Assembly: GCF_032118995.1 (NCBI RefSeq)
Contig: NC_092661.1
Coordinates: 15,385,006-15,449,005 of the forward strand
Direction of reading: 5' to 3'
DNA length: 64,000 bases
Source of the DNA: Asterias amurensis
Lineage: Eukaryota; Echinodermata; Asteroidea; Forcipulatida; Asteriidae
Shown here: positions 1 to 10,876 of the stretch, piece after piece
How the letters are laid out: each line of letters begins with the position of its first letter
How positions within the stretch are numbered: the first letter of the stretch is position 1
Notes under the pieces: model-generated
The model's input: the letters and a program-made list of their open reading frames with translations, nothing else
Database searches by the model: none
What the model was told of the DNA's origin: nothing
Program-made: the position numbers and the translations under genes

Positions 1-654
1 CTATCATGGAATGAATACAAAATTATTACATATAAAACAAAATAATGGTTGCAGCTGTAACTCATGAACTCTAAAAACAAGTGGGTCCTGATGACCTATT
101 CTTAGTGCAGTACCACACGTAACTTGGTTACAAATTAAATTTGAATTTTTACAAAATGACCCTCAAAATAAGTGACTAAAACATTAATATTAAGCAAAAT
201 CTGACTTAAATCCCCTTTTGACTAATTTCTGATGTGACTGAATCACAGCATCAAGCCTCATGAAAATATATTTTTGAAGGTTCTCAATAATCAAAATAAA
301 ATCAAAATTTTTGAGGCGACTGATTTCAGGGTGAAACTTGAAGAATGTTTTTGAGTATTGTTAAAAAATCACAATTAAAAAAAAACTCAATACATGCGAC
401 TTTTTTGTGTGTTTGGTGGCCAAGATGGGGTGCACACATAAAGCTAATTTTTTATTCTATAGCTCTATGGGTGCACACAGTCGAAAATTAAAATTTACAG
501 AATGGTGGTTTTTATGGTCATCTCAACTTTTCATAGAAGTATACATTTTTATACAAAAATAAAATCATTCAGAACATTATTCGGTGACTAGGCTACCCTT
601 GATAATGAAATTCTTACACACAAACAAATCATCAAATAGAAATGTGAGAATAAT
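1..654. other. AT-rich non-coding DNA
   Basis: No open frame with protein character, no hairpin of note and no RNA gene were seen. The stretch is AT-rich with short A and T runs. Confidence 0.6.
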
Positions 655-745
655 ATTTACAGTTTGCTTAATATTAGAAATCTCGTGATGTTTGTCCGTT
701 CCGGGCAATATTCACACAATAATATAGTGCGCCCCCAGGAGTTGT
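655..745. repeat. ~100-bp dispersed repeat, copy 1
   Basis: The core (clear-cut from about 680, reading TCGTGATGTTTGTCCGTTCC and then ATAGTGCGCCCCCA) recurs twice at 17255-17510 with similar spacing and a similar AT-rich lead-in. The element type is unknown. Confidence 0.55.
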
Positions 746-1600
746 CCACAAAAGATTCATGACTTTAAAAATCAACGTCTAGCATTCATATAGCAAGGTT
801 GTGTCCGAGGTTGGTGAACCAACCTTACTACATTCTACAATTGCTGCATGCTGTGACGGGATCCATGGTGTTTTGTACACCGGAAGGTTGCCACAGAGAG
901 TGCATAATACCCATGGACCCCCGTCACAGCGTGCAATTCTTTTAATTTGTTATACCTTGTTAACATTATTATTCCACATTTTTAAATTTATTTATAGGAA
1001 CGTTACAGAATTGGTAAGAAACAAAAATCGTGAAGAGCACAGATTTACATAAAACTTGCACGGTCTTATGATGATAATAGTTGAAAACATCCCTTGAAAT
1101 ATTTGTCATATTTGATGAGAAATAAATAATCTAACTTCGCGTTTGGAGTTTATCGCTCAGTGAGCGTTTTGTTCATTTTTATTTTGGCATCGATAAAATG
1201 CAAAATTTGTAATCGGTTTTTCACTATTCTCTCGTGACCCAGGTGGCCGATCGATCTCAAACTTCTACAGGTTTGTCAGTTTATGTATATGGTGGATTAC
1301 ATAAAGTGCTTACACTGCCAGCAACTGTTTTGTTAGCAAAAACCAATTCTGTATCGTTCCTTTAACATTATTATTATAATTTAACATCTATAATTATCCC
1401 TCTTCTCGGAGTTCTGTTTTCTTCTTTAAACGTTAGTACAACGGAATAGGCCTTTGCTTAGTTTAATAAGCAGACAGTCTGTTCAAAGAAACAATTACTC
1501 AATTTTCCTCGAACACGCGGCAGTTTCGTACAAAGCGCTGGAAATCGACCAACGATGGGAACGATCAAGGTAATGCATCCCACCGGTAAACAACGAGGAA
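746..1600. other. Non-coding DNA with a degraded MITE tail
   Basis: No gene is supported. An open frame at 801-1052 has no recognisable protein features. Positions about 1200-1345 resemble the right end of the abundant TTAA MITE family (a 'gaccgat..ctcaaa' block, then 'caggtttgt', then 'aaagtg'), but heavily diverged. Confidence 0.4.
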
Positions 1601-1605
1601 AACGC

Positions 1606-1735
1606 GTCTTTGTATCACATCACATGATTAATTTTGTTCTCGACCACTAAAACTTCACAATTTGTGACCGTGATATAACAAATATTTGTATCACATCACG
1701 TGATTGATTCTCGACCAATAAAACTTCACAATGTA
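1606..1735. repeat. Short tandem duplication (~75-bp period)
   Basis: Two successive copies read TTTGTATCACATCACATGAT and TTTGTATCACATCACGTGAT, each followed by 'ttctcgacca.taaaacttcacaat'. The second has a small deletion in 'attttgttc'. This is simple local duplication with no coding signal. Confidence 0.75.
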
Positions 1736-3089
1736 CTGAGAACAATAATATTACGTAAGAAAATGAATGAGTAAAGCGTAAAATGTATACCTAAAATAAA
1801 TAAAAACTTCATTAAATATTTTAATATTTGCCATTAAAAGGTTAGACGATTTTGAAATGTTGTACCGTTTATAACTACTTTTCTAATAAATGAGTGTATG
1901 TGATCATGATAAGTGATGTGGAAAAATAAATGAAATCCAATTAGCCATTTTGAGATGTGGTGGACACACTACTATAACACTGTAAGGTTTGGGTAAATCT
2001 GTCAGTATAGACCGATGTGACCTATGTTTACATTCAAACCGCATTCTGTTGAAAAAAAAAAACCACCACAGTATACGTCATGTTTCGCCGGGCAAAAAGA
2101 CACGTAGTCATGGTAAGATTGCATACACTTTCTAGCTGGCTGCCAAAACACAAAGGTTTTGCCCGGTGGTATGCAGGCGAATCATGTTATGGTTTTCTTG
2201 TGACGTCAGAGGTCACATCGTCTATACACCCATACCACATAGTGCACTCCTCTCAAAAAGGCTAATGAAATAAAAACTAAAATACTGTAATGCTCCATGG
2301 ACGCAATCGGTCACACTGTCAGCATGACATTTTCTATGTGCAATATTAATTGCGATTTTTATATTAATATTGAGAATGTTTCGGTAATTAAATGATGGTG
2401 CCGTTCAATTCAGCGACTCTTAAGACTATGGACTTGAAGACCCGTAGGTTTTCAAAATTATATTTTACAAGTTAATGGTGGGGTCCGTGTCAGTTTATTA
2501 TACACATCATGTTTGTCATTGTGACGAGAGGTTTGGTGAGTGGATATAATTTGGGGTGCCCGAAGGAGCCTTTTTGACGATGGCGTTTTTTCTACTTTCA
2601 GATCTTCCCATTACTATGACGAATTCAGTCGCAGCCAATAAGTTCAAATCGCATACATAAATAATTGGTTGTAAATGAAATCGCCGTGATACGGATGTAT
2701 CGGCTTCGGATACCCACCGATGGTGCTGTCTCGACAGAGACTCGCTGTCTTCTCTTGTAGGAGTCCGTGGCATAGTATCTCTGCCCAAGTAAAAAACACA
2801 AACATCATCTGTTGATTGTAAGCTATACCATACAATTAATATATGATTTGGGGCATTGCATGGTGAGGTATCAATATATATTATTTGGTTTGCTGTAACA
2901 CCATGTGTGTATCTACTTGCATAGAGTTTGTTCTTAGAGAACTGTCGTTTGTTATTCTACTACCGCGGAGTAGATTGTTCGGGTGCTGTGAAAAGGTCCT
3001 ACTTCTACTACCCGGGCAGACGGTGTAGAAAATTGGCTGGGACTTAATAGCTTTATATACAGGATCGTAACTTCTGCACTACCTTAGAG
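1736..3089. other. Non-coding stretch
   Basis: Only short frames without known domains. A minus-strand segment at about 2640-2790 has a decent acceptor-like tract before it but no recognisable protein, so it was not called a gene. Confidence 0.5.
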
Positions 3090-3104
3090 TCAGTTCTTGA
3101 ATTG

Positions 3105-3145
3105 GTCTCAACGTTTCGACTAGCTTGCTCTAGTCATCGTCAGGA
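3105..3145 (-). ncRNA. Hammerhead-like motif, probable Penelope-element relic
   Basis: On the minus strand, CTGACGA is followed by the stem arms GACTAG and CTAGTC around an AGCAAG loop, and then GAAAC. This is close to the hammerhead core CTGANGA, stem II, GAAA. Penelope-like retroelements are known to carry hammerhead motifs in their terminal repeats. One extra base lies between the core and the stem, so catalytic activity is doubtful. No flanking protein domain was found, so this would be an isolated terminal fragment. Confidence 0.35.
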
Positions 3146-4148
3146 GACAAAGAATGCCTTTTGGCAATTGTCAAAGATTGGTGAAAGAACACCAGATATA
3201 GAGCCTCTTAACCCGACTGTGCATTTGACATGGCTTGCCATAGTACTCTGATGTACGTACACGAACGCGCATGGTACATCTTGATGGATTGCAATAGGCG
3301 TCATCGGCCGCCATAATGAATTGTGCACGCATGGAAGAGCTACCATTGGCTGAGAGTCACACGCAGCGCGTACACGCTGCACTTTTCCCTTGTTAATAAA
3401 TCAAAGATGGCGGTCGATGACGCGTATTGCAACCAATCTAACACAAAATGTTTAACCTTTTCCTCTCGCTTCTTTCCCACCACCTGCACGCCCGCCCTGC
3501 CCGCCCCACTCTTTTGGGGGGTCAAATTTAAACAGGGCTCTACTATTTGCTGGTCTAAAGTGAAAGAATGAACCCCAGCAGAAAAAAACAAAACAAAACA
3601 AAAATCAAAAAAGCAAGCCAAACAACTAGCTGTGAACCAATGTAATTAATTTGACCATTACCAAAACCGTCGATCTTTAGTGTGACGAGTTAGTGAATCA
3701 AAGTTCTGTTTTTAAACCAAAGTTTATTACTCACAATGTCGTTTGCAATTTTAGAAGTTTTGAAAATAGCCATTTTAATAATTTAAAAATCGTTCATTAT
3801 TCATAATAACCTGATAAAAAACTGTCCCGTTTTACCCCGTAAATTTAGCGCCTTGGTTAAAATGGGACAGATCACAAGAAACACCTAGATACTAAATATT
3901 TCTGCATTCAGTTGGTCTGTGTTGCTTTTAACCGACACTGATAACATTTCTGAATAATTTGCTATTACAATGGGTTAACTCATGTTGCAAGTAGATCATG
4001 ACAGTCTTTCAAAAATACAAATGGACAGTTTTAACCCGCACTTATAATCTGACGCGTGAAAATTTTACAACGGACACGTCATATTATGTTTGCTGCCGCT
4101 AACGTAATATAAACAGAAAGCGTTAAAAGGGCGACCTGCGTAGAGACA
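3146..4148. other. Non-coding stretch
   Basis: Overlapping short frames at 3140-3621 lack conserved motifs. No RNA gene or clear repeat was recognised. Confidence 0.5.
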
Positions 4149-4395
4149 GGGCCCAATTTCATAGAGCTGCTTAGCACAAAAATTTGCTTAGCATGTAATT
4201 TCTTCCTTGATAAAAACAAGATTACCAACCAAATTTCCACGTGATTTTCAGAATAAGCAAACAACAGCTGAATACCAGTAACAAGCAATGTCGACCAATG
4301 GAAATTTGGTTGTTAATCCTGTTTTTATCGACTCGGAGGAAGAAATTTCATGCTAATCATATTTTTGCGCTTAGCAGCTCTATGAAATTGCGCCC
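4149..4395. mobile_element. MITE with GGGCCCAATTTCATAGAGCT inverted ends
   Basis: The terminal inverted repeats read GGGCCCAATTTCATAGAGCT at the left, with its complement (ending in a variant gcgccc) at the right, enclosing about 245 bp with no coding frame. A close copy sits at 33011-33252 and a diverged relative at 38139-38388. It is a non-autonomous DNA transposon; its superfamily is not decided. Confidence 0.8.
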
Positions 4396-4524
4396 AGATG
4401 TAGACGAAACTACTATGCATTATAATGGGTTTGCCAGACATGATCTGGTTTATTGTATAACGCTTTGAATAGGCATTGTCTCATCTTACCCCGTGTCCCT
4501 TCTTCCCCACAGTGTACCCCTATG

Positions 4525-4590
4525 TAGTTCGTGAATTCAGAGCGGGCCGGTGCTTGACTAAAGAGCCTTGGACAAGGCTAGGGAATATGC
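4525..4590. repeat. Solo arm of the 9.2-10.05 kb inverted repeat
   Basis: GTTCGTGAATTCAGAGCGGG, the following 'ccggtgcttg' and the 'ccttggacaaggcta' block match the right outer arm at about 9991-10045. The arm exists here without the minisatellite core. Confidence 0.7.
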
Positions 4591-4598
4591 AGACATGT

Positions 4599-4850
4599 GG
4601 GTGCTTTCGTTTAGCTTCCCTGAGTCTACCCCGCGGTACTCACTCCGATGAGCCCCTGACAAGAGCTAATCGAACGATCACACTCGCCCTCTCGTGGTGA
4701 CGGCATGCACCTCAGGTCACCCCAAGTGACCCACTCCACAAGCAGGGCACTGGGGGCTCACCCAGGTGAGCCCCTGGAATGACGTCAAAAGCTATTCGAA
4801 CGCACCGGGGCAGACCGGGGATGACCCAGGGAAGCTAAACGAACGCACCC
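4599..4850. mobile_element. MITE family H, copy 1 (GGGTGCGTTCG ends)
   Basis: The inverted termini start GGGTGC.TTCGTTTAGCTT and end in the complement AAGCTAAACGAACGCACCC. Two further copies lie at 12698-12949 and 24162-24414, all about 252 bp. The flanks here repeat TGT and those at 12698 repeat ATT, consistent with a 3-bp target duplication as made by PIF/Harbinger elements. The interior is rich in TGAC/GTCA motifs and has no transposase frame. Confidence 0.8.
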
Positions 4851-5103
4851 TGTATTACCTTCTTATACCCGTTCCCGTCGAGCATGTGCGTCCACTGAGC
4901 GCCATTACTACTCTTACTCAGATTAAATGTAAATACATATTGCCCGGGACGGCCCTGTACGATTATGGCACGTAGATCCCTCACGCTGCCCATATCAGCC
5001 TGGATCCATCTGGGTTTTACAGCTGTATTGGCACACCAAGCACCTTTTACATAAAATAAAACAATAACAATTCCCGGTCACTGCTTAAACATGACATACC
5101 GGG

Positions 5104-5490
5104 TTAAAGGCTGTGGACACCATTAGTAATTGTCAAAGACCAGTCTTCTCACTTGGTGTATCTCTACATATACATAAAATAACCAACCTGTGAAAATTTG
5201 AGCTCAATCGGTCGTCGAAATTGCGAGATAATAGTGAAAGAAAAAACACCCTTGTCACACGAAGTTGTGTGCTTTCATATGCTTGATTTCGAGACCTCAA
5301 ATTCTAAACTTGAGGTCTCGAAATCAAATTCGTGGAAAATTACTTCTTTCTCGAAAACTACGTCACTTCAGAGGGAGCCGTTTCTGACAATGTTTTATAC
5401 CATCAACCTCTCCCCATTACTCGTTACCAAGTAAGGTTTTATGCTTATAATTATTTTGAGTAATTACCAATAGTGTTCCACTGCATTTAA
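5104..5490. mobile_element. TTAA MITE family 1 (copy a)
   Basis: Bounded by TTAA, with the ends AAAGGCTGTGGACACC and CCAATAGTGTTCCACTGC. The interior has the family's fixed landmarks: 'acacgaagttgtgtgcttt', the pair 'gatttcgagacctc'/'gaggtctcgaaatc' and 'cagagggagccgtttct'. It belongs to a non-autonomous group with TTAA target duplications, as made by piggyBac-type transposases. It is the commonest repeat in the window. Confidence 0.85.
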
Positions 5491-5825
5491 AGGCTGTGGA
5501 CACCATTGGCAATTACTCAAAATAGTTATAAGCATTTTAAGGAGAGCTGTTGATATAGTATAAATCATTGAGAGAAACGGCTCCCTCTGAAGTAACGTAG
5601 TTTTCGAGAAAGAAGTAATTTTCCAAGAATTAGATTTTGAGGTCTCGAAATCAAGCATCTGAAAGCACACAACTTCGTGTGACAAGGGTGTTTTTCTCTC
5701 ATTATTATCTTGCAACTTTCGACAACCAATTTGAGTTTAAAATTTCACAGGTTTGTTATTTTATGCATGTTGAGATACACCAAGTGTGAAGACTGGTCTT
5801 TGACCAATAGTGTCCAGTGTCGTTT
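5487..5825. mobile_element. TTAA MITE family 1 (copy b, opposite orientation)
   Basis: Shares the TTAA at 5487-5490 with copy a and runs in the opposite orientation, so the two form a head-to-head pair. The right end is diverged ('gtccagtgtcgtttgg') and the second TTAA is lost. Confidence 0.8.
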
Positions 5826-5972
5826 GGAGAGCAAACTATGTCCTTTTGAAATTTATTTGTCAATGAACTACTTTTAATATTGTGTTGTTATAGAATTGGA
5901 CAGTTCCTTGACCGATCTCAGTATTCTATCATCAAAATAAATAATACCCTAAAACTGGGCTGGCGAGTCACG

Positions 5973-6468
5973 TTAAACAGCCAATAAAGGACGATCTCAA
6001 ATAATTATATAGATATTACAGTTTTCCCAACAGCTGCAGTCCATCCAGGAAACATACAAAATATAACGAGTCTCTTCCTCACTTTAAAACATGGTAAAAA
6101 TGGGTTTTCTCCAGAACGTTCCAAGCCAAATTTCTGAAAAACGTGGGGTCCAATAAACCCGCGCGACAAAGGAATCGCGACGTCATCAGTGGCGGCTATT
6201 TAGTGTGGAAATGCCAAAGCTGGAGTACTGTGTTCAAAATCAATGGGGGAAATTCGTCACTAGCGTCCAGGGTCATTATAAAAGATAAGCCGTTTTTGAC
6301 TCTCGGCTGAAAAAGCCGCGCGGTCGGGTACATTTTTTACTAGAGATATTTATTACTAAATGCAAATTTTGAGAGTAAAATGGTTATTAACCGGTATCTG
6401 TGATGTCTATTGGGCCATAAAAAGGTAATAGTTGACTTGATTGAGATCATCCTTTATTGGCTCTTTAA
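5973..6468. mobile_element. TTAA element, AGCCAATAAAGG ends
   Basis: TTAA followed by ACAGCCAATAAAGGACGATC at the left, and at the right the complement of AGAGCCAATAAAGGATGATC followed by TTAA. The interior (about 490 bp in all) has no transposase frame. It is a single-copy MITE in this window and represents a separate TTAA family. Confidence 0.7.
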
Positions 6469-6825
6469 ATATGAGTGTCACTTCATAATATTAGCAGGAT
6501 AGCAGGCATACCAATCACTCCATTCACACGAGCGCTGCAAACGAGGATCCCGTGAATCCACGTCGTGTGAATGCTGTATGCTACGAAATTACCTGGGTCC
6601 CGTGTTGTTCATAACACAGATCGAGACCTCTTCCAAAAAATCGCATCGATGTTATAATCATGGGGAGCCATCGTCTGAACCGATGCCTTCGATCGTAACG
6701 CGGGACCGCTGCGTTGACGAAGAACCGCATGGAGGGGAAAAAATGGACGAACTAGCGTGCATATCTGCTCAACGCTGGACTACGGTCCGTTTGGCTGACG
6801 GGTTTTGTGGCCGGATGCTAGACCA

Positions 6826-7635
6826 GCTCAAACCGATAAGCACAAACATCGTTCATTTGGAAGCAGAATACGTCATTTGGCAAAGCTTTTCGATGTTTTA
6901 ATTCATCATTTGTTATGTCTCATTAATAATTTCATATCTACAAAGTATTTTCATTCAACAATGTAGCGTTTTTAACTTGAATTTTGTGTTTTTCTTCGAC
7001 TCGAACATGACTCGACGTAGCTAGCTGGATCACTGCATAAAGACAAGCTTAAACCGCGAAGCACAAACATCGTTCAATCGGAAGCAGAATACGTCATTTG
7101 GCAAGAAAGCTTTTCGATGTTTTAAAGCCATTGGACCCTTTCGGTACAGAAAAAAAGAAAAAAAGTTCACAAATTTACAAATAACTTACAGGGTTTACAG
7201 AAGGTAGTGGTGAAAGACTTCCCTTGAAATATTATTCCATGAAATGCTTTACTTTTTGAGAAAACAGTAAAACAATATAAATTCTCGTTAGCGAGAATTA
7301 CGGATTTATTTTAAACACATGTCATGACACGGCGAAACGCGCGGATACACGGGTGGGCTTTCCCGTTATTTTCTCCAGACTCCGATGACCGATTGAGCCT
7401 GAGATTTGTTATTTGATATAGAAGTTGTGATACACGAAGTGTGGGCCTTGGACAATAGTGTTTACCGAAAGGGTCCAATGGCTTTAATTCATCATTTGTT
7501 ATGTCTCAGCATCATTTTCATTCAAAAATGTAGCATTTTTAACGTCCACAAATCTATTTGAATCGTGAAATTTTGTGTTTTTCTTCGAACCGAATATGAC
7601 TCGACGTAGCTGGATCACTGCATTAAGTTGTTTGG
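6826..7635. repeat. Tandem duplication, second copy split by a MITE
   Basis: Copy 1 (6826-7040) and copy 2 (7046-7635) share 'aagcacaaacatcgttca', 'gaagcagaatacgtcattt', 'cttttcgatgtttta', 'attcatcatttgttatgtc' and 'ctcgacgtag'. Copy 2 is interrupted at its TTAA by the element at 7122-7487. A 107-codon frame over 6578-6901 runs into copy 1 and shows no protein family, so it was not called. Confidence 0.8.
7122..7487. mobile_element. TTAA MITE family 3 (copy 1)
   Basis: TTAA plus AGCCATTGGACCCTTTCGGT, ending in the complement plus TTAA. The empty target is preserved in the neighbouring tandem copy at about 6898-6901, proving a 4-bp TTAA duplication. Interior landmarks are 'gcgagaattacggatttatt' and 'catgtcatgacacggcgaaa'. 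Other copies lie at 27699, 29939 and 41462. Confidence 0.9.
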
Positions 7636-7816
7636 GTGTTTTTGCCAAATATGTGGAGGATCATGCCAAAATGCAAATTATTTCGTCGAGAAAAAATTGT
7701 AGGACTACATAACATTATCACACAAAATATTGAAAAAAGGGTAGCATGCATCTTTTTTGTAAAATGTATACATGAGATCTTGACCATGATAAAAGTGTTC
7801 AATATATTCTTTTAGC

Positions 7817-7872
7817 TGCAATAACGTAACCCTCCTCCCGACGGCCGTCGGGAGGAGGGTTACGTTATTGCA
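7817..7872. repeat. 56-bp perfect palindrome
   Basis: Two 28-base arms meet at 7844/7845 without spacer or mismatch. The centre reads CCCGACGGCCGTCGGG and the outer parts read TGCAATAACGTAACCC and its complement. Confidence 0.95.
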
Positions 7873-8372
7873 ATCTATGTTTCTTTATGATGTTTGTAAA
7901 ATATTCTACATTTTATGTGATTTAATTGATTTCAATGAAATTGATTTATTTAATTCTGCATAACTGTAAGGTTTTTTGTTTTAACTTTAACCTCTTGCTT
8001 GTAGACTTTTGTCCCCTGCATGCAGTAAGCCTACCTAAACGAGGGACGTATGTTTAGATGTGTATGTGCGTGTCGTGTGTGAACGCTCGCTAAAAAAAAT
8101 CGCACGCAGTAAAGGTGACAGACGGCCGGCGCCCTTAACAAAGGACCCGCGTTTGCAGCGCTCGTGTGAAAGGGCAAAATGCAGTATTGGAACTGTATAT
8201 TTCTGAAGCGATACAAAGATAGTAACCAGAGAAATGTGGAGATTAGTCTGATTATCTGACGAAAGGAATGACCGAAAGGCAAAATAGGAATTTTATACAT
8301 TGGTCAGTGCATGGAGGTAGAACAGTGTGACGTGGTCAATGAGGATAGCCAGAGGTTATTAAAATAAACACA
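7873..8372. other. Non-coding stretch
   Basis: No gene or repeat recognised. An 89-codon minus-strand frame at 8031-8300 lacks any motif. Confidence 0.5.
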
Positions 8373-8548
8373 TAGGCCCTTTTCGAAACGACAGGATTTG
8401 GCTTTTGAATTCGGCTCAGGCTAGCTTGGCCCACGGTTGTTTTGACAACTGGACGTGCTTTGCGTATACGCGCACAGGGTTTCAGACGAAATGACTGTGA
8501 ACCTGAAGCCGAATCCAAAGCCGACGCCGTGGTTTCGAAAAAGGCCTA
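8373..8548. mobile_element. MITE with TAGGCCCTTTTCGAAAC ends
   Basis: The left terminus TAGGCCCTTTTCGAAAC is the complement, with a small indel, of the right terminus GTTTCGAAAAAGGCCTA. The sub-terminal parts 'gatttggcttttgaattcgg' and 'ccgaatccaaagcc' also pair. A half copy occurs at about 62966-63070. Confidence 0.75.
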
Positions 8549-9211
8549 AGATTTTGTCAAGTCCCAGACAGCCAGTCTGGACATGCGTGTTCTGAGTGGC
8601 CTTTGTAATTGGGAAGGGCTGTATGTGAACATGAGAGGCCCTACAAAATACTAGCTTTCACTATAGCAACCATTTTCTCCTGATTGCTTTCTTTATCAAA
8701 ACTTTTTTTTCCCAAAGTCACAACTACCGGTATCGCAACTGTCTTACATATGTCTTTTGCAAATAGTTGCACCTGGATTATTACAAACTTATGACTTCGC
8801 TAATGTTTAACAGAACAATTGCAAACTATATACAAATAATACAGTGTACTTTCAACACTTGTGACATCAAATAGTCCGATACTCACTTTCGCTGTTTAAT
8901 CGGGCGAGCGCTGTTCCGTAGTTTGCGTGGTCGTTATTTTTGACGCTACTCGCTGTGATCTGACTATCGGCTATGGCGCCGCTTTCCATACCAAGAGGAG
9001 AATTGCAAACTGAGTTGGCATAAATAGAAAACAAAAACAACACTAACCACCTATTGTAAAAATGAATAAACTGGCCTTGAAAAGGCTCTGTTCATAATTA
9101 ATGTCAGCGTTACATTAAGCTTTGGATAATTCTGTGGATTAAATATCTTAGTCTAATGGTCTGTGTGTAACTAATGCATGACATGTAGGCCTAAGCTTGC
9201 TTCTCAGTAGC
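8549..9211. other. Non-coding stretch
   Basis: No coding frame, RNA gene or repeat was recognised. Confidence 0.5.
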
Positions 9212-9476
9212 TTTGTCCTAGGCTCTTTACGCAAGGGAGACCAGACAACTCGTTCTACGCAAGCACCGGTCCGCTGCTATGAATTCACGAACTGCATAGA
9301 TACTATACTGCACGGTACATAACAGTACTTGATACCGTGGGGTCGAAGCATGGTTTTTCGAGGTTGTTGTACCTCATACAACGAGGCCGCAAATGCCTCG
9401 ACGTACCTCGTTGATAACTCGAAAAGCCACACTGTTATGTATGGTGGCCCCGAAGGGACATCGCATAACGCAAACG

Positions 9477-9759
9477 TGTGCGCACACGTATGCAATGTCG
9501 TGAAACAAATCGCGAATATATGCGCACACGTATACAATATCGTGAAACAATTCGCGAATATGTGCGCACACGTATGCAATGTCGTGAAACAATTCGCGAA
9601 TATGTGCGCACACGTATGCAATGTCGTGAAACAAATCGCGAATATATGCGCACACGTATACAATATCGTGAAACAATTCGCGAATATGTGCGCACACGTA
9701 TGCAATGTCGTGAAACAATTCGCGAATATGTGCGCACACGTATGCAATGTCGTGAAACA
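9477..9759. repeat. 42-bp minisatellite, forward arm
   Basis: Nearly seven 42-bp units begin at 9479, 9521, 9563, 9605, 9647, 9689 and 9731. Each carries the self-complementary blocks TGTGCGCACA and ATTCGCGAAT plus 'tgcaatgtcgtgaaaca'. Units 1-3 recur as units 4-6, a 126-bp higher-order repeat marked by 'aaatcgcgaatata' and 'tatacaatatcg' variants. Since 42 is divisible by 3, several frames stay open on both strands; these frames (9277-9987) are artefacts of the period. Confidence 0.92.
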
Positions 9760-9761
9760 CA

Positions 9762-9945
9762 TATTCGCGAATTGTTTCACGACATTGCATACGTGTGCGC
9801 ACATATTTGCGAATTGTTTCACGACATTGCACACGTGTGCGCACATATTCGCGAATTGTTTCACGACATTGCATTCGTGTGCGCACATATTTGCGAATTG
9901 TTTCACGACATTGCATACGTATGCGCACACGTTTGCGATATGCGA
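9762..9945. repeat. 42-bp minisatellite, inverted arm
   Basis: Roughly four units of the same 42-bp repeat run in the opposite orientation, starting directly after the centre near 9760 (an ATTCGCGAAT turn-around). Variants such as 'tttgcgaa' and 'gcacacg' differ from the forward arm, so the arms have evolved separately since the inversion. Confidence 0.9.
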
Positions 9946-10093
9946 TGTCCCTTCAGGGCCACCATAGTTATGTACCGTGCGGTTTAGACGCAGTTCGTGA
10001 ATTCAGAGCGGGCCGGTGCTTGCGTAGCCTTGGACAAGGCTAGCTTCTCAGCACTACATCGGTATACATTTTCATACAGCTGTATTTGACTTA

Positions 10094-10790
10094 GCCCTAT
10101 ATAGGACTCTTTCTCTGTACACAGGAACAGAGTCCTAACTATTGAGGCCCGTTTCTGGGGCGGAAAAATTTCCCAGCTTCATAACTTAAATTTTACTTGC
10201 AACAAGCAACTAATTTCAACAGATTCACATTCCATGGCGGCATACATTTTTCTGCGGTGGGTTTTGATCCTCATATTTTCCTCACAAATCCGTCATTTTT
10301 GTGAAATAATGCAGCTTCCAACGTTAACAAATTCCCGTTTCGATCGTTTTCTCACAGTGTTGTCTGTTGTCGTGCGTATACATTCGCGTGCAAGACGCAT
10401 GATGCAAGCTTAGACGCATGAATTCTTGCTCACCGTATCTTGACTGCACAGTTTTAACAACACGATTCAAAATTTGCGCGTCGTGCATCTTGCGTACACA
10501 CGGCAGACTGTGAGAGTACGAACAAAAATGGGAATTCCTTAACGTTGGGAGCTGCATTATTTCATGAAAATTACGGATTTGTGAAGAATATATGACGATC
10601 AAAACCCACCGCAGAAAAACATATGCTGCCATGGAATGTGAATCTGTGAATCTGTTGAAATTTGTGCTTTCTTGCAGGTAAAATTTGAGTTATGAAGCTG
10701 TGAAAATTTTCCGCCCCAGAAATGTACCCTGATGTCCAGGACGTCACTGTAGTACAAAACGAAAGTGTAAGGCCGCCAGGGCTATATTTG
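10094..10790. repeat. Older short repeat split by a fold-back element
   Basis: 'agccctatataggactct' with 'cacag' at the left and 'gaaagtgtaaggcc..cagggct' at the right match the two halves of an uninterrupted 65-bp copy at 25037-25101. The fold-back element 10152-10722 sits between them. Confidence 0.65.
10152..10722. mobile_element. Fold-back element, ~175-bp inverted arms
   Basis: The ends TTTCTGGGGCGG and CCGCCCCAGAAA bound long arms (about 10152-10327 and 10536-10722) that share 'ccatggcggcatac', 'tctgcggtgggttttgat' and 'gcagcttccaacgtta' in inverted form. The spacer of about 210 bp holds no domain. A 102-codon minus-strand frame here is incidental. Confidence 0.85.
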
Positions 10791-10876
10791 ACTGAACTGC
10801 TTGTTCAATTGACAAAGCGTGTTCACTTCAGCAAAATCGGCATACACAAAATATAGCTGTGTGGATTTTTCTTTCT

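Larger units (their letters stand above)
9212..10045. repeat. Giant inverted repeat enclosing minisatellite arrays
   Basis: The outer left arm (about 9212-9330, with 'tagctttgtcctaggct', 'acgcaagcaccggt', 'gaattcacgaactgc', 'gcacggtacataac') is complementary to the outer right arm (about 9966-10045). Inside lie 'ggtggccc.gaagggacatcgcat' and its complement, then opposed minisatellite arrays. The element resembles a fold-back transposon whose interior expanded by tandem duplication. Confidence 0.85.

Noticed and set aside
2516-2835. Possible minus-strand exon after a pyrimidine-rich acceptor
   Set aside because: No partner exon, no recognisable domain and no paralogue in the window.
6578-6901. 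107-codon plus-strand frame
   Set aside because: No family resemblance; its 3' part is the tandem repeat that recurs at 7046 without an open frame.
9277-9987. Open frames of 100-217 codons on both strands
   Set aside because: Produced by the 42-bp minisatellite, whose period is a multiple of three.
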